Origin: Gammaproteobacteria bacterium | Lineage (GTDB): Bacteria; Pseudomonadota; Gammaproteobacteria; Pseudomonadales; Azotimanducaceae_A | DNA: 36,517 nt | Assembly (NCBI GenBank): GCA_012960755.1 | Contig: DUAT01000161.1 | Span: 33,017-69,533, forward strand | Direction of reading: 5' to 3' | Part shown: positions 8,622-18,168 of the stretch, one piece after another | How the letters are laid out: each line of letters starts with the position of its first letter | Numbering within the stretch: the first letter of the stretch is position 1 | Notes under the pieces: model-generated | Told to the model about the DNA's origin: nothing | What the model saw: only the letters and a program-made list of their open reading frames with translations | The model's database searches: none | Position numbers and translations under genes: made by a program

Positions 8622-9992
8622 ATGCGGCTCCCAAAAATTGGTTCCAAGATCGACGTGCAGAAAGTTTTCATCAAAACCCACGGCTGCCAGATGAATGAAT
8701 ATGATTCATCGAGAATGCTGGATCTTCTTAAGGCAGTTCAAGGCTATGAGCAGACGGATTGCGAAGCAGAAGCAGACCTGCTGCTGCTTAATACCTGCTC
8801 CATACGTGAGAAGGCACAGGAGAGGGTTTTTCACCAGTTAGGGCGCTGGCGCAAGCTGAAGGAAGAAAATCCAAATCTGAAAATTGGCGTGGGTGGTTGT
8901 GTGGCTAGTCAGGAAGGTGTCGCGATTAGTGTACGGGCTCCCTATGTTGATGTGATCTTTGGTCCACAGACATTGCACCGATTGCCCGAGTTGATTGTCA
9001 ATGCAACGAACTCTCAATCGGCGGTTGTAGATATTAGTTTTCCGGAGATCGAGAAGTTTGACAACCTGCCTGAGCCTTCCGTTTCTGGCCCCAGTGCGTT
9101 TGTTTCGATTATGGAAGGCTGCAGCAAATACTGTTCCTTCTGCGTTGTGCCCTATACTCGGGGTGAAGAGGTCAGTCGACCCATGAACGATGTGCTGCGG
9201 GAAATCCTGAACCTGGCCGAAAAGGGCGTAAGGGAGGTAAACCTGCTGGGGCAAAATGTAAATGCCTATCGTGGCGATGCAGGGGATGGTTCGACGGTAG
9301 ATCTGGCGTACCTGATTAGCATCATCGCAGATATTGAAGGTATCGACCGTATTCGATACACCACTTCTCATCCAGTCGAATTTACTGACAGCCTGATTGA
9401 TATTTATGCGGATGTGCCAGAACTGGTGAGTCACGTACATTTACCTGTTCAAAGTGGCTCCGACAGGATTCTCGCCGGGATGAAGCGAGGCCATACAGTA
9501 CTTGAGTACAAGTCAAAAATTCGGCGCCTCAAGAAGATTCGACCTGATATCAGCATGTCGTCAGATTTTATTATCGGATTTCCGGGTGAGACTAACGATG
9601 ACTTCGAGGCGACAATGAATTTGATAGTGGATATTGGTTTCGACCACTCATTCAGTTTTATATATAGTGCCCGACCTGGGACTCCCGCTGCAGATTTGCC
9701 TGATGATACCTCGATGGAAACCAAGAAAGAGAGGCTCGGAATTCTACAGGATCGAATAAGCACCCAGGCGATGCAAATTAGCCGGAAAATGGTCGGTGGC
9801 ATCCAGACAGTCCTGGTCACCGGGGTATCGAAGAAAGATCCTGGTCAGTTGCAAGCCAGAACTGAAAACAATCGGGTCGTCAACTTTCGAGCGACAGATC
9901 CCGGGCTCATTGGACAGTTTGTGATTATTGAAATTACCGAAGCATTGCCAAATTCCCTGCGTGGAAGTTTCACCGGATTGGTCAGTTCGTAG
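8622..9992 (+). CDS. miaB: tRNA-2-methylthio-N6-dimethylallyladenosine synthase
   Basis: A radical-SAM methylthiotransferase that adds the 2-methylthio group to i6A37 of tRNAs reading UNN codons. From the ATG at 8622 it is 456 aa. The auxiliary [4Fe-4S] cluster Cys are in [10 protein letters not shown] (22), [10 protein letters not shown] (59) and GGCVASQEG (93). The radical-SAM triad CSKYCSFC is at 167-174. A TRAM-type RNA-binding region forms the C-terminus. The start is uncertain. The family N-terminus begins just before [16 protein letters not shown], which points to GTG at 8655. A TATAAT hexamer at 8618-8623 overlaps the ATG at 8622 and would suit an mRNA starting near 8630. The frame also extends up to 8562. 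Confidence 0.95.
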   Translation: MRLPKIGSKIDVQKVFIKTHGCQMNEYDSSRMLDLLKAVQGYEQTDCEAEADLLLLNTCSIREKAQERVFHQLGRWRKLKEENPNLKIGVGGCVASQEGVAISVRAPYVDVIFGPQTLHRLPELIVNATNSQSAVVDISFPEIEKFDNLPEPSVSGPSAFVSIMEGCSKYCSFCVVPYTRGEEVSRPMNDVLREILNLAEKGVREVNLLGQNVNAYRGDAGDGSTVDLAYLISIIADIEGIDRIRYTTSHPVEFTDSLIDIYADVPELVSHVHLPVQSGSDRILAGMKRGHTVLEYKSKIRRLKKIRPDISMSSDFIIGFPGETNDDFEATMNLIVDIGFDHSFSFIYSARPGTPAADLPDDTSMETKKERLGILQDRISTQAMQISRKMVGGIQTVLVTGVSKKDPGQLQARTENNRVVNFRATDPGLIGQFVIIEITEALPNSLRGSFTGLVSS

Positions 9993-10115
9993 TGGCCTGG
10001 TCAAATTGAACAAAAAAACTCCAATTCTGCGCTTTCAAGTCCCTATTTGTAGGTATATCCTAGCGTCAATCCTTACATTACCAGCGGTCACCGAGACAAG
10101 CTCCTGATACAGCCA

Positions 10116-11099
10116 TTGGACGCGCACATTCAACCTCACCAGATAAAACTGGAACCTAACGAAAGTGGTTTACTCGCCACCCTGTGCGGGCCTTATGATG
10201 CCCACTTACGTCAAATTGAAAAGCGTCTGGGCATAACCATTAAGAACCGCGGTAATGATTTCCAGATAGTAGGTGACCAAAAGCTGATTCATGCTGCAGG
10301 TGAGTTACTCAATCATCTGTATAGAGAAGTGAATAACGGCATAAACCTCACAGCTGAGATAGTGCACTTGTTTTTACAGGAGTCGGGTATTGATTCACTG
10401 ATGAATAATGAAGCTGACGGGTCTGACGACCTTGTCTCGACCCGGAAAAAGAGCGTCAAACCTCGCGGCATGAATCAGATCAAGTATGTGCGGGCTATTC
10501 GAAGTAACGATATTAACTTCGGTATAGGTCCCGCAGGGACAGGGAAAACCTATCTGGCCGTTGCCTGTGCAGTTGAAGCACTTGAACAGGAAAGAACCAG
10601 AAGGATTCTATTGGTTCGACCGGCAGTCGAGGCAGGTGAAAAATTAGGGTTTCTGCCGGGAGATCTAAGCCAGAAAATTGACCCCTACCTCAGGCCGCTT
10701 TACGACGCATTGTATGAAATGATGGGATTTGAGCAGGTTGAAAGGCTGATGGAAAAAAATGTCATAGAGGTGGCACCCCTGGCATTCATGAGAGGTCGTA
10801 CATTGAACGATGCATTTGTCATACTTGATGAGAGCCAGAATACAACTGTCGAACAAATGAAGATGTTCCTTACCCGGGTTGGCTTTGGCTCCACAGTTGT
10901 CGTCACAGGTGATATCACGCAGATCGATTTACCCAGCAAGATGAAATCCGGTTTGAGACATGTATTGCAGGTGCTGAATGATGTCAACGGAATCTCGTTT
11001 ACACACTTCAACGCTAAAGATGTTGTCAGGCACCCTCTGGTGCAAAGAATCGTTGAAGCTTATGAGAAACACGAAACAGAAACCGGAAATGGCGACTAA
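10116..11099 (+). CDS. ybeZ: PhoH-like ATPase (YbeZ family)
   Basis: A 327-aa P-loop NTPase of the PhoH family. The N-terminal region (KLEPNESGLLATLCGPYD) matches the small nucleic-acid-binding segment of YbeZ. Walker A GPAGTGKT is at about 138-145 and Walker B VILDESQN at about 235-242. YbeZ works beside the endonuclease YbeY in rRNA maturation and ribosome quality control. It starts with TTG at 10116, the only start that keeps the usual N-terminus. It overlaps ybeY by 11 bases, so the two are translationally linked. The 123 bases upstream of it, after miaB, contain a weak sigma70-like pair (TTTCAA, then TATCCT 17 bases later, around 10036-10064); low confidence. Confidence 0.93.
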   Translation: MDAHIQPHQIKLEPNESGLLATLCGPYDAHLRQIEKRLGITIKNRGNDFQIVGDQKLIHAAGELLNHLYREVNNGINLTAEIVHLFLQESGIDSLMNNEADGSDDLVSTRKKSVKPRGMNQIKYVRAIRSNDINFGIGPAGTGKTYLAVACAVEALEQERTRRILLVRPAVEAGEKLGFLPGDLSQKIDPYLRPLYDALYEMMGFEQVERLMEKNVIEVAPLAFMRGRTLNDAFVILDESQNTTVEQMKMFLTRVGFGSTVVVTGDITQIDLPSKMKSGLRHVLQVLNDVNGISFTHFNAKDVVRHPLVQRIVEAYEKHETETGNGD

Positions 11100-11577
11100 C
11101 TGTTCGAACGAGATCGAAATCTCCCGGGGCTGCCATCAAAATCCGGCAACCATGCCTGAAGATGAATTAATCAAAGCCTGGTCCAGTGAGGCTTTGATGG
11201 GGAGCGGGATTGGCGGTGCAGAAGTTTCAGTCTCCATTAGAATTGTTTCAAGTGAGGAAATGACAAGTCTGAACTCAGAATTTCGAAGTATTAAAGCCCC
11301 GACAAATGTGCTTTCTTTTCCCATGGACACAGAGTTAGATGGGGGTCGGCGATTGTTGGGTGATATCGCGATTTGTGCGGACGTGGTTATTGCCGAGGCC
11401 CGGGAGCAAGGAAAGTCTAACCATGCTCACTTTGCCCATATGCTGGTCCATGGCATTCTCCACCTCAGGGGCTTTGATCACTTGGAAGACGATCAGGCAC
11501 TTAAAATGGAACAGATAGAGGTTGAGATTTTGCGTACAATGGGATTCCCGAATCCATATAGGTATCCGACAGCATGA
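11089..11577 (+). CDS. ybeY: rRNA maturation RNase YbeY
   Basis: A 162-aa zinc-dependent endoribonuclease that matures the 16S rRNA 3' end and takes part in ribosome quality control. The metal site HGILHLRGFDH (His121, His125, His131) is complete. The upstream SIKAPTNVLSFPMD is a second strong family marker. The ATG at 11089 lies within the 3' end of ybeZ and gives a normal family length; an in-frame ATG at 10978 would add 37 residues read from inside ybeZ. The order ybeZ-ybeY-corC is conserved in gammaproteobacteria. Confidence 0.95.
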   Translation: MATNCSNEIEISRGCHQNPATMPEDELIKAWSSEALMGSGIGGAEVSVSIRIVSSEEMTSLNSEFRSIKAPTNVLSFPMDTELDGGRRLLGDIAICADVVIAEAREQGKSNHAHFAHMLVHGILHLRGFDHLEDDQALKMEQIEVEILRTMGFPNPYRYPTA

Positions 11578-11596
11578 GCTGCGAAGAGGACCTGCA

Positions 11597-12439
11597 ATGA
11601 CAGCGGAAGGTTCGAGCGGTGACAGTCGAAGCTGGGTGGAGCGAATATCACGGGCACTTAGCAGGGAAGCCGAGTCAAGGTCCGAACTGGTGGAGTTACT
11701 TAGGTCTGCCCAGAGAAGAAATATTCTTGATGCAGAAGTATTGAGCATTATTGAAGGCGCGTTGACTGTGTCCGATATGCAAGCACGGGAGATTATGATT
11801 CCCCGGTCACAGATGAAAGTTGTTAGGCTGGATATGACGCCGGAAGAAATATTACCTTTCGTGATCGAATCCGGGCACTCCAGATTTCCCGTATTGGCAG
11901 ATAATCCAGATGACGTGCTGGGGATCTTGTTGGCAAAAGACTTGTTGCCGTTGTCCATTGGCGACAGGAAAAATAAATTTAACATGCGAGACCTGTTACG
12001 GCCTTGCACTGCGATTCCGGAGAGTAAACGGGTCAACATTCTGCTGCAGGAATTCAGACAAACTAAAAATCATATGGCAGTGGTGTACGATGAATATGGC
12101 GGTGTGTCTGGTATTGTCACCATTGAGGATGTGTTAGAACAGATCGTCGGTGATATCGAGGACGAATACGATTTTGGCGAAGAGGACTTTATCATGAAAC
12201 ACGCCGATGGCAGTTATACCGTCAAGGCGTTAACGCCAGTGGATGAGTTTAATGCCGCGTTCGGCAGTGATTTTTCAGACGAAGAATTCGATACCATCGG
12301 TGGCGTTGTTACGCATCATTTTGGCCACCTGCCAAAAAGGGGTGAGAAGGTGGATGTGTTTGGGTTCCAGTTTACAGTCCTCAACGCAGACAGTCGTAGG
12401 ATTAGATTGTTGTCGTTGACACTCATCCCGACAGCATAA
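11597..12439 (+). CDS. corC: CorC/HlyC-family CBS-domain protein
   Basis: A 280-aa cytoplasmic protein, 19 bases after ybeY, with a clear GAGGA ribosome binding site. After a charged N-terminal region it has two CBS domains: about 62-120 (MIPRSQMKVVRLD...HSRFPVL) and about 130-190 (VYDEYGGVSGIVTIEDVLEQIVGDIEDEYD, in part). A CorC_HlyC domain follows at about 205-278 (FDTIGGVVTHHFGHLPKRGE). There is no DUF21 membrane domain, so it is the short CorC type rather than a CorB/hemolysin-type membrane protein. E. coli CorC is linked genetically to Co/Mg efflux; its exact role is not settled. Confidence 0.93.
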   Translation: MTAEGSSGDSRSWVERISRALSREAESRSELVELLRSAQRRNILDAEVLSIIEGALTVSDMQAREIMIPRSQMKVVRLDMTPEEILPFVIESGHSRFPVLADNPDDVLGILLAKDLLPLSIGDRKNKFNMRDLLRPCTAIPESKRVNILLQEFRQTKNHMAVVYDEYGGVSGIVTIEDVLEQIVGDIEDEYDFGEEDFIMKHADGSYTVKALTPVDEFNAAFGSDFSDEEFDTIGGVVTHHFGHLPKRGEKVDVFGFQFTVLNADSRRIRLLSLTLIPTA

Positions 12440-12448
12440 GTCCCTGTC

Positions 12449-13987
12449 TTGATAGATGCGTTTCTTACCAGAATAAATCCGGCATACTCACGGACAGCGC
12501 CCATCGCCTCTGATGCACTTGCCCTTGCGGGCGGTTGTGTTTATCCGCTGGCGTTTGCCCCATTTGATATTCAGCTTTTTGGGGTTGCGTCATTGCTGAT
12601 GTTGCTGATCGCGATCGATACCGAATCGACCCGAAGAAACATCCTGCGGTTTTATCTTTTCGGTCTCGGCATGTATGGCATTGGCATTTCCTGGATATAT
12701 GTATCCATCCATGAACATGGCGGTGCCGGGCCGCTGCTCGCCGGTAGCCTGGTGTTCCTGTTTGTACTCGCGATATCATCTCCTCTGTTGATTTTGGGCT
12801 ATCTGTACGAACGGTTTTTCAAATCTGGAACGCTGGGTGTTGTCGTCGGATTTAGTGTCCTGTGGATACTGAAGGAATGGATATACACTTGGTTCTTAAC
12901 CGGGTTCCCATGGCTTCTGCTGGGATACAGTCAGTTAGATATGCCCCTTGCAGGGTATGGTCCTTTTCTTGGCGTCCTCGGGGTTGGCTTCTTTGTGGTG
13001 CTGACTGCATCGCTTTTATTTGTTGGCCTTAAAACTCGATCCAGGCATGTCTGGGGTGCCACCGCTCTCATCTTGTCTGTAGTCTGGTTAACGGGATATG
13101 GCTTGTCCCGAATCCAACTTGTATCAGCAGAGGGCAAGCCGATCACGGTGAGCTTAATACAGGGCAATATTGAACAGCAGATTAAGTGGCAGCCGGGAAA
13201 GGCCTGGTCCATTGTTAAAACATACATGGATCTCAGCCGCGATGAATGGGGCAGGCAACTGGTGGTGTGGCCCGAAGCAGCTATTCCCGTGTTTCGGGAG
13301 GGCGCTTCGGATCTACTGCAGAATCTTGGCGCGACTGCGAAAGCAGAAGGCTCAACCCTGTTGTTGGGTATACCTGACCGGGATAAAAATGGAAATTTTC
13401 TAAATTCTGCAATTTCGATCGGCAATGGTGAAGGTCAATATATTAAAAGGCGGTTAGTGCCGTTTGGTGAGTATGTTCCATTGGAAGGGTTGTTGAGAGG
13501 AGTAATCCAATTATTTGATCTGCCTATGTCACACAATCAAATTGGCGACTGGGATCAGCCATTGTTACTTGCGGGTGATTTCAAGCTGGCAGTCTCCATT
13601 TGTTATGAAATCGTGTTTCCTGACCTGGTTCGCCACACGCCCCAGTCGCCGGATTTACTGGTGACTATCAGCAATGATACGTGGTTCGGTGAGTCGATTG
13701 GGCCATTGCAGCATATGCAGATGGCGCGAATGCGAGCCCTGGAAAATGGACGCTACGTCATAAGGGCCACCAACAATGGTGTGTCTGCGCTGGTCGATCA
13801 TCACGGTAAGGTGCTCAAAACCCTTCCTCGGTTTGAACCAGGCGTGCTGCGGGGTGAAGTTATAAAGATGGTGGGGGTTACACCTTTCAGCCGTTTTGGG
13901 CACTTCCCGATCCTTATGGTGATGTTGTTGTTGCTGGTGTTGTTGCAGGTGGCAGAGAAAGTCTGGCAGCAGCGGCAAGCAGGATAG
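12449..13987 (+). CDS. lnt: Apolipoprotein N-acyltransferase
   Basis: An inner-membrane enzyme that adds the third acyl chain to the N-terminal Cys of lipoproteins. It is 512 aa from a TTG start 9 bases after corC. The N-terminal half has several hydrophobic helices (about residues 20-215), followed by a periplasmic nitrilase-like domain. The catalytic triad is visible: Glu276 (VVWPEAAIP), Lys333 (YIKRRLVPFGEYVPLE) and Cys385 (SICYEIVFPD), matching E. coli Glu267/Lys335/Cys387. A last hydrophobic helix (FPILMVMLLLLVLLQVA) closes the protein. The lipoproteins encoded in this window (LptE, the TPR lipoprotein) would be substrates. Confidence 0.95.
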   Translation: MIDAFLTRINPAYSRTAPIASDALALAGGCVYPLAFAPFDIQLFGVASLLMLLIAIDTESTRRNILRFYLFGLGMYGIGISWIYVSIHEHGGAGPLLAGSLVFLFVLAISSPLLILGYLYERFFKSGTLGVVVGFSVLWILKEWIYTWFLTGFPWLLLGYSQLDMPLAGYGPFLGVLGVGFFVVLTASLLFVGLKTRSRHVWGATALILSVVWLTGYGLSRIQLVSAEGKPITVSLIQGNIEQQIKWQPGKAWSIVKTYMDLSRDEWGRQLVVWPEAAIPVFREGASDLLQNLGATAKAEGSTLLLGIPDRDKNGNFLNSAISIGNGEGQYIKRRLVPFGEYVPLEGLLRGVIQLFDLPMSHNQIGDWDQPLLLAGDFKLAVSICYEIVFPDLVRHTPQSPDLLVTISNDTWFGESIGPLQHMQMARMRALENGRYVIRATNNGVSALVDHHGKVLKTLPRFEPGVLRGEVIKMVGVTPFSRFGHFPILMVMLLLLVLLQVAEKVWQQRQAG

Positions 13988-14017
13988 CGGAAATACCTGC
14001 TTAATCAGAGGTTCCAT

Positions 14018-14037
14018 AGGTGAATTGGATATCACCT
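14018..14037. repeat. Short inverted repeat in the lnt-leuS gap
   Basis: AGGTGA at 14018-14023 and TCACCT at 14032-14037 form a 6-bp stem with an 8-base loop. No T-tract follows, so it is not an intrinsic terminator. A possible leuS promoter -10 (TAGAAT, about 14053-14058) lies just downstream. It could be a regulator site or chance. Confidence 0.35.
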
Positions 14038-14106
14038 GACAGGATGATCGGGTAGAATCCGGTTTCTTTTTTTCTGGTTCGAGCAACAAGAAACGACGAA
14101 ACGATC

Positions 14107-16599
14107 ATGGCAGAGCAGAAGTACGACACACCCAAATACGATCCTGTTTCAACAGAGAGGGATATCCAGCGCTATTGGGAAGAAAATGGCACCTTCGAGG
14201 TGAGTGAAAACAGCGCCAGGCCAAAATTCTACTGCCTGGCGATGTTCCCCTATCCCAGTGGCCAGTTACATATGGGACACGTTCGCAACTTTACCCTTGG
14301 CGATGTGATTGCCCGATTCCAGCGCCTGCAGGGTAAAAATGTCTTAAACCCCATTGGCTGGGACGCCTTTGGTTTGCCTGCAGAAAATGCAGCAATCAAA
14401 CATAACACTGCCCCCGCCAAATGGACGCATTCCAATATTGCCAACATGAAAAAGCAATTTAAAACCCTCGGTTATTCTTATGACTGGAGTAGAGAATTTG
14501 CCACCTGCGATCCAGAATACTATCGCTGGGAGCAATGGTTTTTTACCAGAATGTTCAACAAGGGCCTGGTTTACAAGAAAGCCGCCTGGGTTAATTGGGA
14601 TCCTGTGGACAAGACCGTATTGGCCAATGAGCAGGTGATTAATGGCAGGGGCTGGCGCTCGGATGCATTGGTGGAACGTAGGGAATTGTCGCAATGGTTC
14701 GTAAAAATTACTGATTACGCAGAAGAGCTGTTAAACAACCTTGATAAACTTGATGGCTGGCCAGAGAAGATCAAGACCATGCAACGAAACTGGATTGGTC
14801 GTTCTGAAGGGGTAGAAATGACATTCCCCCTGCACGCCGCTATCAAAGACGCGGGTGACGGAGTGACCGTATACACCACCAGGCCGGATACATTGATGGG
14901 CGCAACCTATCTCGCGGTTGCCGCCCAACATCCAATAGCCAGGGCAGCGGCAGAAAACAGCAGCAAACTGGCTGATTTTCTCCAGCAATGCAACAAGGGC
15001 AAGGTGGCTGAAGCCGATATGGCGAAGATGGAAAAACTTGGCATGGACACTGGGTTCATTGCTGAGCATCCATTGACGGGGAAGGATGTCCCCATCTGGG
15101 TGGCAAATTTTGTCCTGATGGAATACGGCTCAGGTGCGGTGATGTCCGTGCCCGGGCACGATCAGAGAGATTGGGAGTTCGCTAAAAAATACGGGCTTGA
15201 TATCGTCCAGGTGGTTGAACCGAGTGCCGATGGTGGTGAATCTGCCAATATAGCCGTCGAGGCTTATGTTTCCAAAAAAGGCGTACTGGTTAATTCAGGT
15301 GAATTCGATGGTCTTGACTTCAAGGCCGGCTTTGATGGCATTGCTGACGCCTTAAGTGCAAGGCACCTGGGCGAAAAGCGGGTGAACTATCGTTTGAGGG
15401 ATTGGGGTGTTTCCCGGCAACGATACTGGGGTTGCCCTATACCCATCGTGAATTGCGACAAGTGTGGTGCCGTTGCGGTGCCGGACGCGGACTTGCCTGT
15501 TGTTTTACCGCCGGATCTCGAGCTGGATGGCAGTGGTTCGCCATTGAAAAAAATGCCCGAGTGGTACGAGACCCAGTGTCCTGACTGTGGTGGCAAAGCG
15601 ATTCGTGAAACCGATACCTTCGACACTTTTATGGAGTCGTCATGGTACTACGCGCGGTTTGCTTCAAGTAATTTTAATGAAGGTATGTTGGACGAGCGGG
15701 CAAAATACTGGACATCCGTGGATCATTATGTCGGTGGTGAGGAGCATGCGATTCTGCACTTATTGTATGCCCGGTTCTTCCACAAGGTGATGCGGGATGA
15801 AGGGATTGTTGAATCCGATGAACCTTTTACCCGATTGCTGGCGCTCGGGATGGTGTTGCAAGATGGTGTCAAGATGTCCAAATCTGCCGGTGATTCGGGT
15901 GATCCCCAACATTTGCTGGACAGATATGGCGCTGATGCGGTTCGCATGGCGATGATGTTTGCCGCGCCGCCGGAACATTCATTTGAATGGTCAGAACACG
16001 GCGTTGAATCAGCCAACCGCTGGCTCAGGAATCGCCTCTGGCATGCGGTCGATGAACATTTACAAAGGGACAATGTGCCGGATTTGGATGTGGCTTCTTT
16101 ATCGGATACACAAAAAGAGTTACGCCGACGGGTACACGAGACCGTAGCGAAAGCAGGAGATGATTATGGTCGTCGTTTAAGCTTCAACACGGTCATTTCC
16201 TCGGTGATGTCATTGATGAACCATGTGGATAAATTTAAGGACGATTCTCCCCAGGGAAATGCAGTAATCCACGAGGCACTCAATGCCGTGATAGTGATTA
16301 TGTCTCCCATCACGCCCCATATTTCCCATGAACTCTGGCAGAAAATGAACGAAGGTAAATTCGAAGACGTCGAATGGTTGTCGGTGGATGAATCGGCTTT
16401 GGCAAAGACCGTCGTAGCCATGGTAGTCCAGGTTAATGGCAAACTTCGTGGTAAATTCGAGATCGCTGCTGATGCGTCCAGGGATGAAATGGAAAAAGCC
16501 GCATTGAGTGTTGAGAATGTCGACAAGTTTATTGAGAATAAAACCGTCAGAAAGGTCATCGTGGTCCCCAACAAGCTGGTTAACTTCGTGGTGTCCTGA
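14107..16599 (+). CDS. leuS: Leucyl-tRNA synthetase
   Basis: An 830-aa class Ia synthetase that charges tRNA-Leu. The HIGH-type motif is PYPSGQLHMGHVRNF at about 48-62, and the KMSKS loop is at 589-593 (DGVKMSKSAGD). The CP1 editing domain is present, with its characteristic TTRPDTLMGATYLAVA. A zinc-type cluster CDKCGA...CPDCGG is also visible. The C-terminal anticodon-binding and tail regions are complete. The length is slightly short of E. coli LeuS (860 aa). It starts after a 119-base gap, so it probably has its own promoter. Its TGA stop overlaps the ATG of lptE. Confidence 0.97.
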   Translation: MAEQKYDTPKYDPVSTERDIQRYWEENGTFEVSENSARPKFYCLAMFPYPSGQLHMGHVRNFTLGDVIARFQRLQGKNVLNPIGWDAFGLPAENAAIKHNTAPAKWTHSNIANMKKQFKTLGYSYDWSREFATCDPEYYRWEQWFFTRMFNKGLVYKKAAWVNWDPVDKTVLANEQVINGRGWRSDALVERRELSQWFVKITDYAEELLNNLDKLDGWPEKIKTMQRNWIGRSEGVEMTFPLHAAIKDAGDGVTVYTTRPDTLMGATYLAVAAQHPIARAAAENSSKLADFLQQCNKGKVAEADMAKMEKLGMDTGFIAEHPLTGKDVPIWVANFVLMEYGSGAVMSVPGHDQRDWEFAKKYGLDIVQVVEPSADGGESANIAVEAYVSKKGVLVNSGEFDGLDFKAGFDGIADALSARHLGEKRVNYRLRDWGVSRQRYWGCPIPIVNCDKCGAVAVPDADLPVVLPPDLELDGSGSPLKKMPEWYETQCPDCGGKAIRETDTFDTFMESSWYYARFASSNFNEGMLDERAKYWTSVDHYVGGEEHAILHLLYARFFHKVMRDEGIVESDEPFTRLLALGMVLQDGVKMSKSAGDSGDPQHLLDRYGADAVRMAMMFAAPPEHSFEWSEHGVESANRWLRNRLWHAVDEHLQRDNVPDLDVASLSDTQKELRRRVHETVAKAGDDYGRRLSFNTVISSVMSLMNHVDKFKDDSPQGNAVIHEALNAVIVIMSPITPHISHELWQKMNEGKFEDVEWLSVDESALAKTVVAMVVQVNGKLRGKFEIAADASRDEMEKAALSVENVDKFIENKTVRKVIVVPNKLVNFVVS

Positions 16600-17141
16600 T
16601 GGGGTTTTTTTTGTTCCGAACGCGAGCCAGGTTCCATCTTTGTCTACTGTTGGTGCTGATTCCCAGTCTGTCGGGTTGCGGTTTCCATCTCCGAACCATA
16701 GAGGGCTTCAACCTCGATGTGGAATCGGTACACATCTCGGCGACGAATGCCTATGGTGAATTTTTACGTGAACTTGAGCGGATTCTCTCGGTCCAGGGAG
16801 TTAAGATCGCGCCTAAATCCAGTGCGGAATATACGATCCATATCAGCTCCGAACAAAGGTCTCGTCGACCGGTGTCCACCTCCGCCGATATCAGTGTGTC
16901 GGAATATGAACTGAGGCTTGAAACGGTTTTTGAAGTTGCCGGGCAAGACGGTAAAGTTTTAATTGAACCAACCATGATCGTGACGGAGAAAATCTATAGT
17001 TTCGATAGATCCAGCTTCATCGGAAGCTCCGAAGAGGAAAAAAGGCTCGTCGAAGAAATGCGAAGGGATATCGCCGGGCAGCTCCTGCGTCGATTTAATG
17101 CCAGTTTAAGAAATATTCAAAGTACTGCAGCAATTCGTTGA
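16599..17141 (+). CDS. lptE: LPS-assembly lipoprotein LptE
   Basis: A 180-aa outer-membrane lipoprotein that plugs the LptD barrel in lipopolysaccharide export. The signal sequence ends in the lipobox LSGC with the acylated Cys at 27, followed by the family hallmark GFHLR. The overlap with leuS (TGATG) fits the usual leuS-lptE-holA order. Codons 3-5 contain a run of eight T (16605-16612), a slippage-prone tract worth noting but not proof of phase variation, since LptE is normally essential. The rest of the protein is mixed alpha/beta with little conservation, as is normal for LptE. Confidence 0.9.
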   Translation: MGFFLFRTRARFHLCLLLVLIPSLSGCGFHLRTIEGFNLDVESVHISATNAYGEFLRELERILSVQGVKIAPKSSAEYTIHISSEQRSRRPVSTSADISVSEYELRLETVFEVAGQDGKVLIEPTMIVTEKIYSFDRSSFIGSSEEEKRLVEEMRRDIAGQLLRRFNASLRNIQSTAAIR

Positions 17142-17160
17142 AGGAAAAGTACTGAAGTAG

Positions 17161-18168
17161 ATGAAAGTATACCCAGAAAAACTTGTCGCACAGCTCAGCA
17201 GGCATGCCGCTCCCATCTATATTGTCAGCGGCGACGAACCGCTGCTGGTGCAGGAAAGCTGCGACCTTATTCGGGAGAATTTAAGAACGAGAGGTTTTAC
17301 GGAACGCGAATTATTTCATGTCGAAGGTTCATTCAAATGGGAGGAAGTCCTGTTTTCGGCCAATTCCATGAGTTTGTTCGCCGAGCAGAAACTGCTGGAA
17401 TTGAGAATCCCAGGTGGGAAGCCCGGGACGCAAGGCGCAAAAGCCCTGTTGACGTTTATCGAAAACCCGACCGCCGATACCGTCATGTTAGTGGTTTTGC
17501 CCAGGCTGGATGCGAACAGTCAGCGTTCGAAGTGGTTCAAGTCACTCGAATCTGCCGGAATGTTTGTCCAGGTCTGGCCTATCGAAGTCGCGCAGTTGCC
17601 AGGATGGATCAATGAGCGTTTTCGCAAAGTGGGGCTTAATGCTTCCCGGGATGCGGTGATGGCACTGATTGAGAGAATTGAGGGCAACCTCCTGGCCGCA
17701 GTACAGGAGATTGAGCGGATCAGGTTGATAGTGCCCGATAATACCGTCGATGTGGATCTCATTGTTGAGGGTGTTTCTGACAGTGCCCGGTATGATGTCT
17801 TTGGCTTGATTGATGCCTCAGTCGGCCAGGACGCAGCCCGGTCTGTAAAAATAGTGCGGGGTTTGTGTACAGAAAACAATGACATCCTGTATATAAGCGC
17901 AATGGTGGCGAGAGAGTTGAGAAGTCTCGTGGTCATGGCGCATGCTGTTTCACGCGGCCAGAATATCGATACCGTGATAAAAAGTAACAGGATATGGCAG
18001 AAGCGCCGAGCGACAGTCAGGCTATGCCTGCAACGACAAAAACCCGACCTGCTCCAGCAATGCCTGCGTCAGCTAGGCAAAATCGACCGGCAGGTAAAGG
18101 GCATTCAGCAGGGAAATCCCTGGGATGAACTTGAAAGCCTTATGCTGCGACTTGCCGGAGTGACCTAG
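17161..18168 (+). CDS. holA: DNA polymerase III delta subunit
   Basis: A 335-aa clamp-loader subunit that opens the beta clamp during loading. The N-terminus MKVYPEKLVAQLSRHAAPIY and the block YIVSGDEPLLVQE are typical of HolA. LLELRIPGGKPG and the central GNLLAAVQEIERI further support it. It follows lptE by 19 bases with GAAGGAA upstream. In E. coli nadD follows holA; here the operon seems to end, and a 195-base gap leads to cobS. Confidence 0.94.
   Translation: MKVYPEKLVAQLSRHAAPIYIVSGDEPLLVQESCDLIRENLRTRGFTERELFHVEGSFKWEEVLFSANSMSLFAEQKLLELRIPGGKPGTQGAKALLTFIENPTADTVMLVVLPRLDANSQRSKWFKSLESAGMFVQVWPIEVAQLPGWINERFRKVGLNASRDAVMALIERIEGNLLAAVQEIERIRLIVPDNTVDVDLIVEGVSDSARYDVFGLIDASVGQDAARSVKIVRGLCTENNDILYISAMVARELRSLVVMAHAVSRGQNIDTVIKSNRIWQKRRATVRLCLQRQKPDLLQQCLRQLGKIDRQVKGIQQGNPWDELESLMLRLAGVT

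Noticed and set aside
8838..9440. Minus-strand frame of 200 codons antisense to miaB
   Set aside because: miaB is intact with all Cys motifs in the plus strand; the antisense product shows no domain.
11335..12039. Minus-strand frame of 234 codons antisense to ybeY and corC
   Set aside because: Both plus-strand genes have complete conserved motifs; the antisense text has Ser/Arg-rich low-information character.
16605..16612. T8 run in the start of lptE as a phase-variation switch
   Set aside because: LptE is normally essential, so on/off switching is unlikely; a single 8-base run is common by chance.
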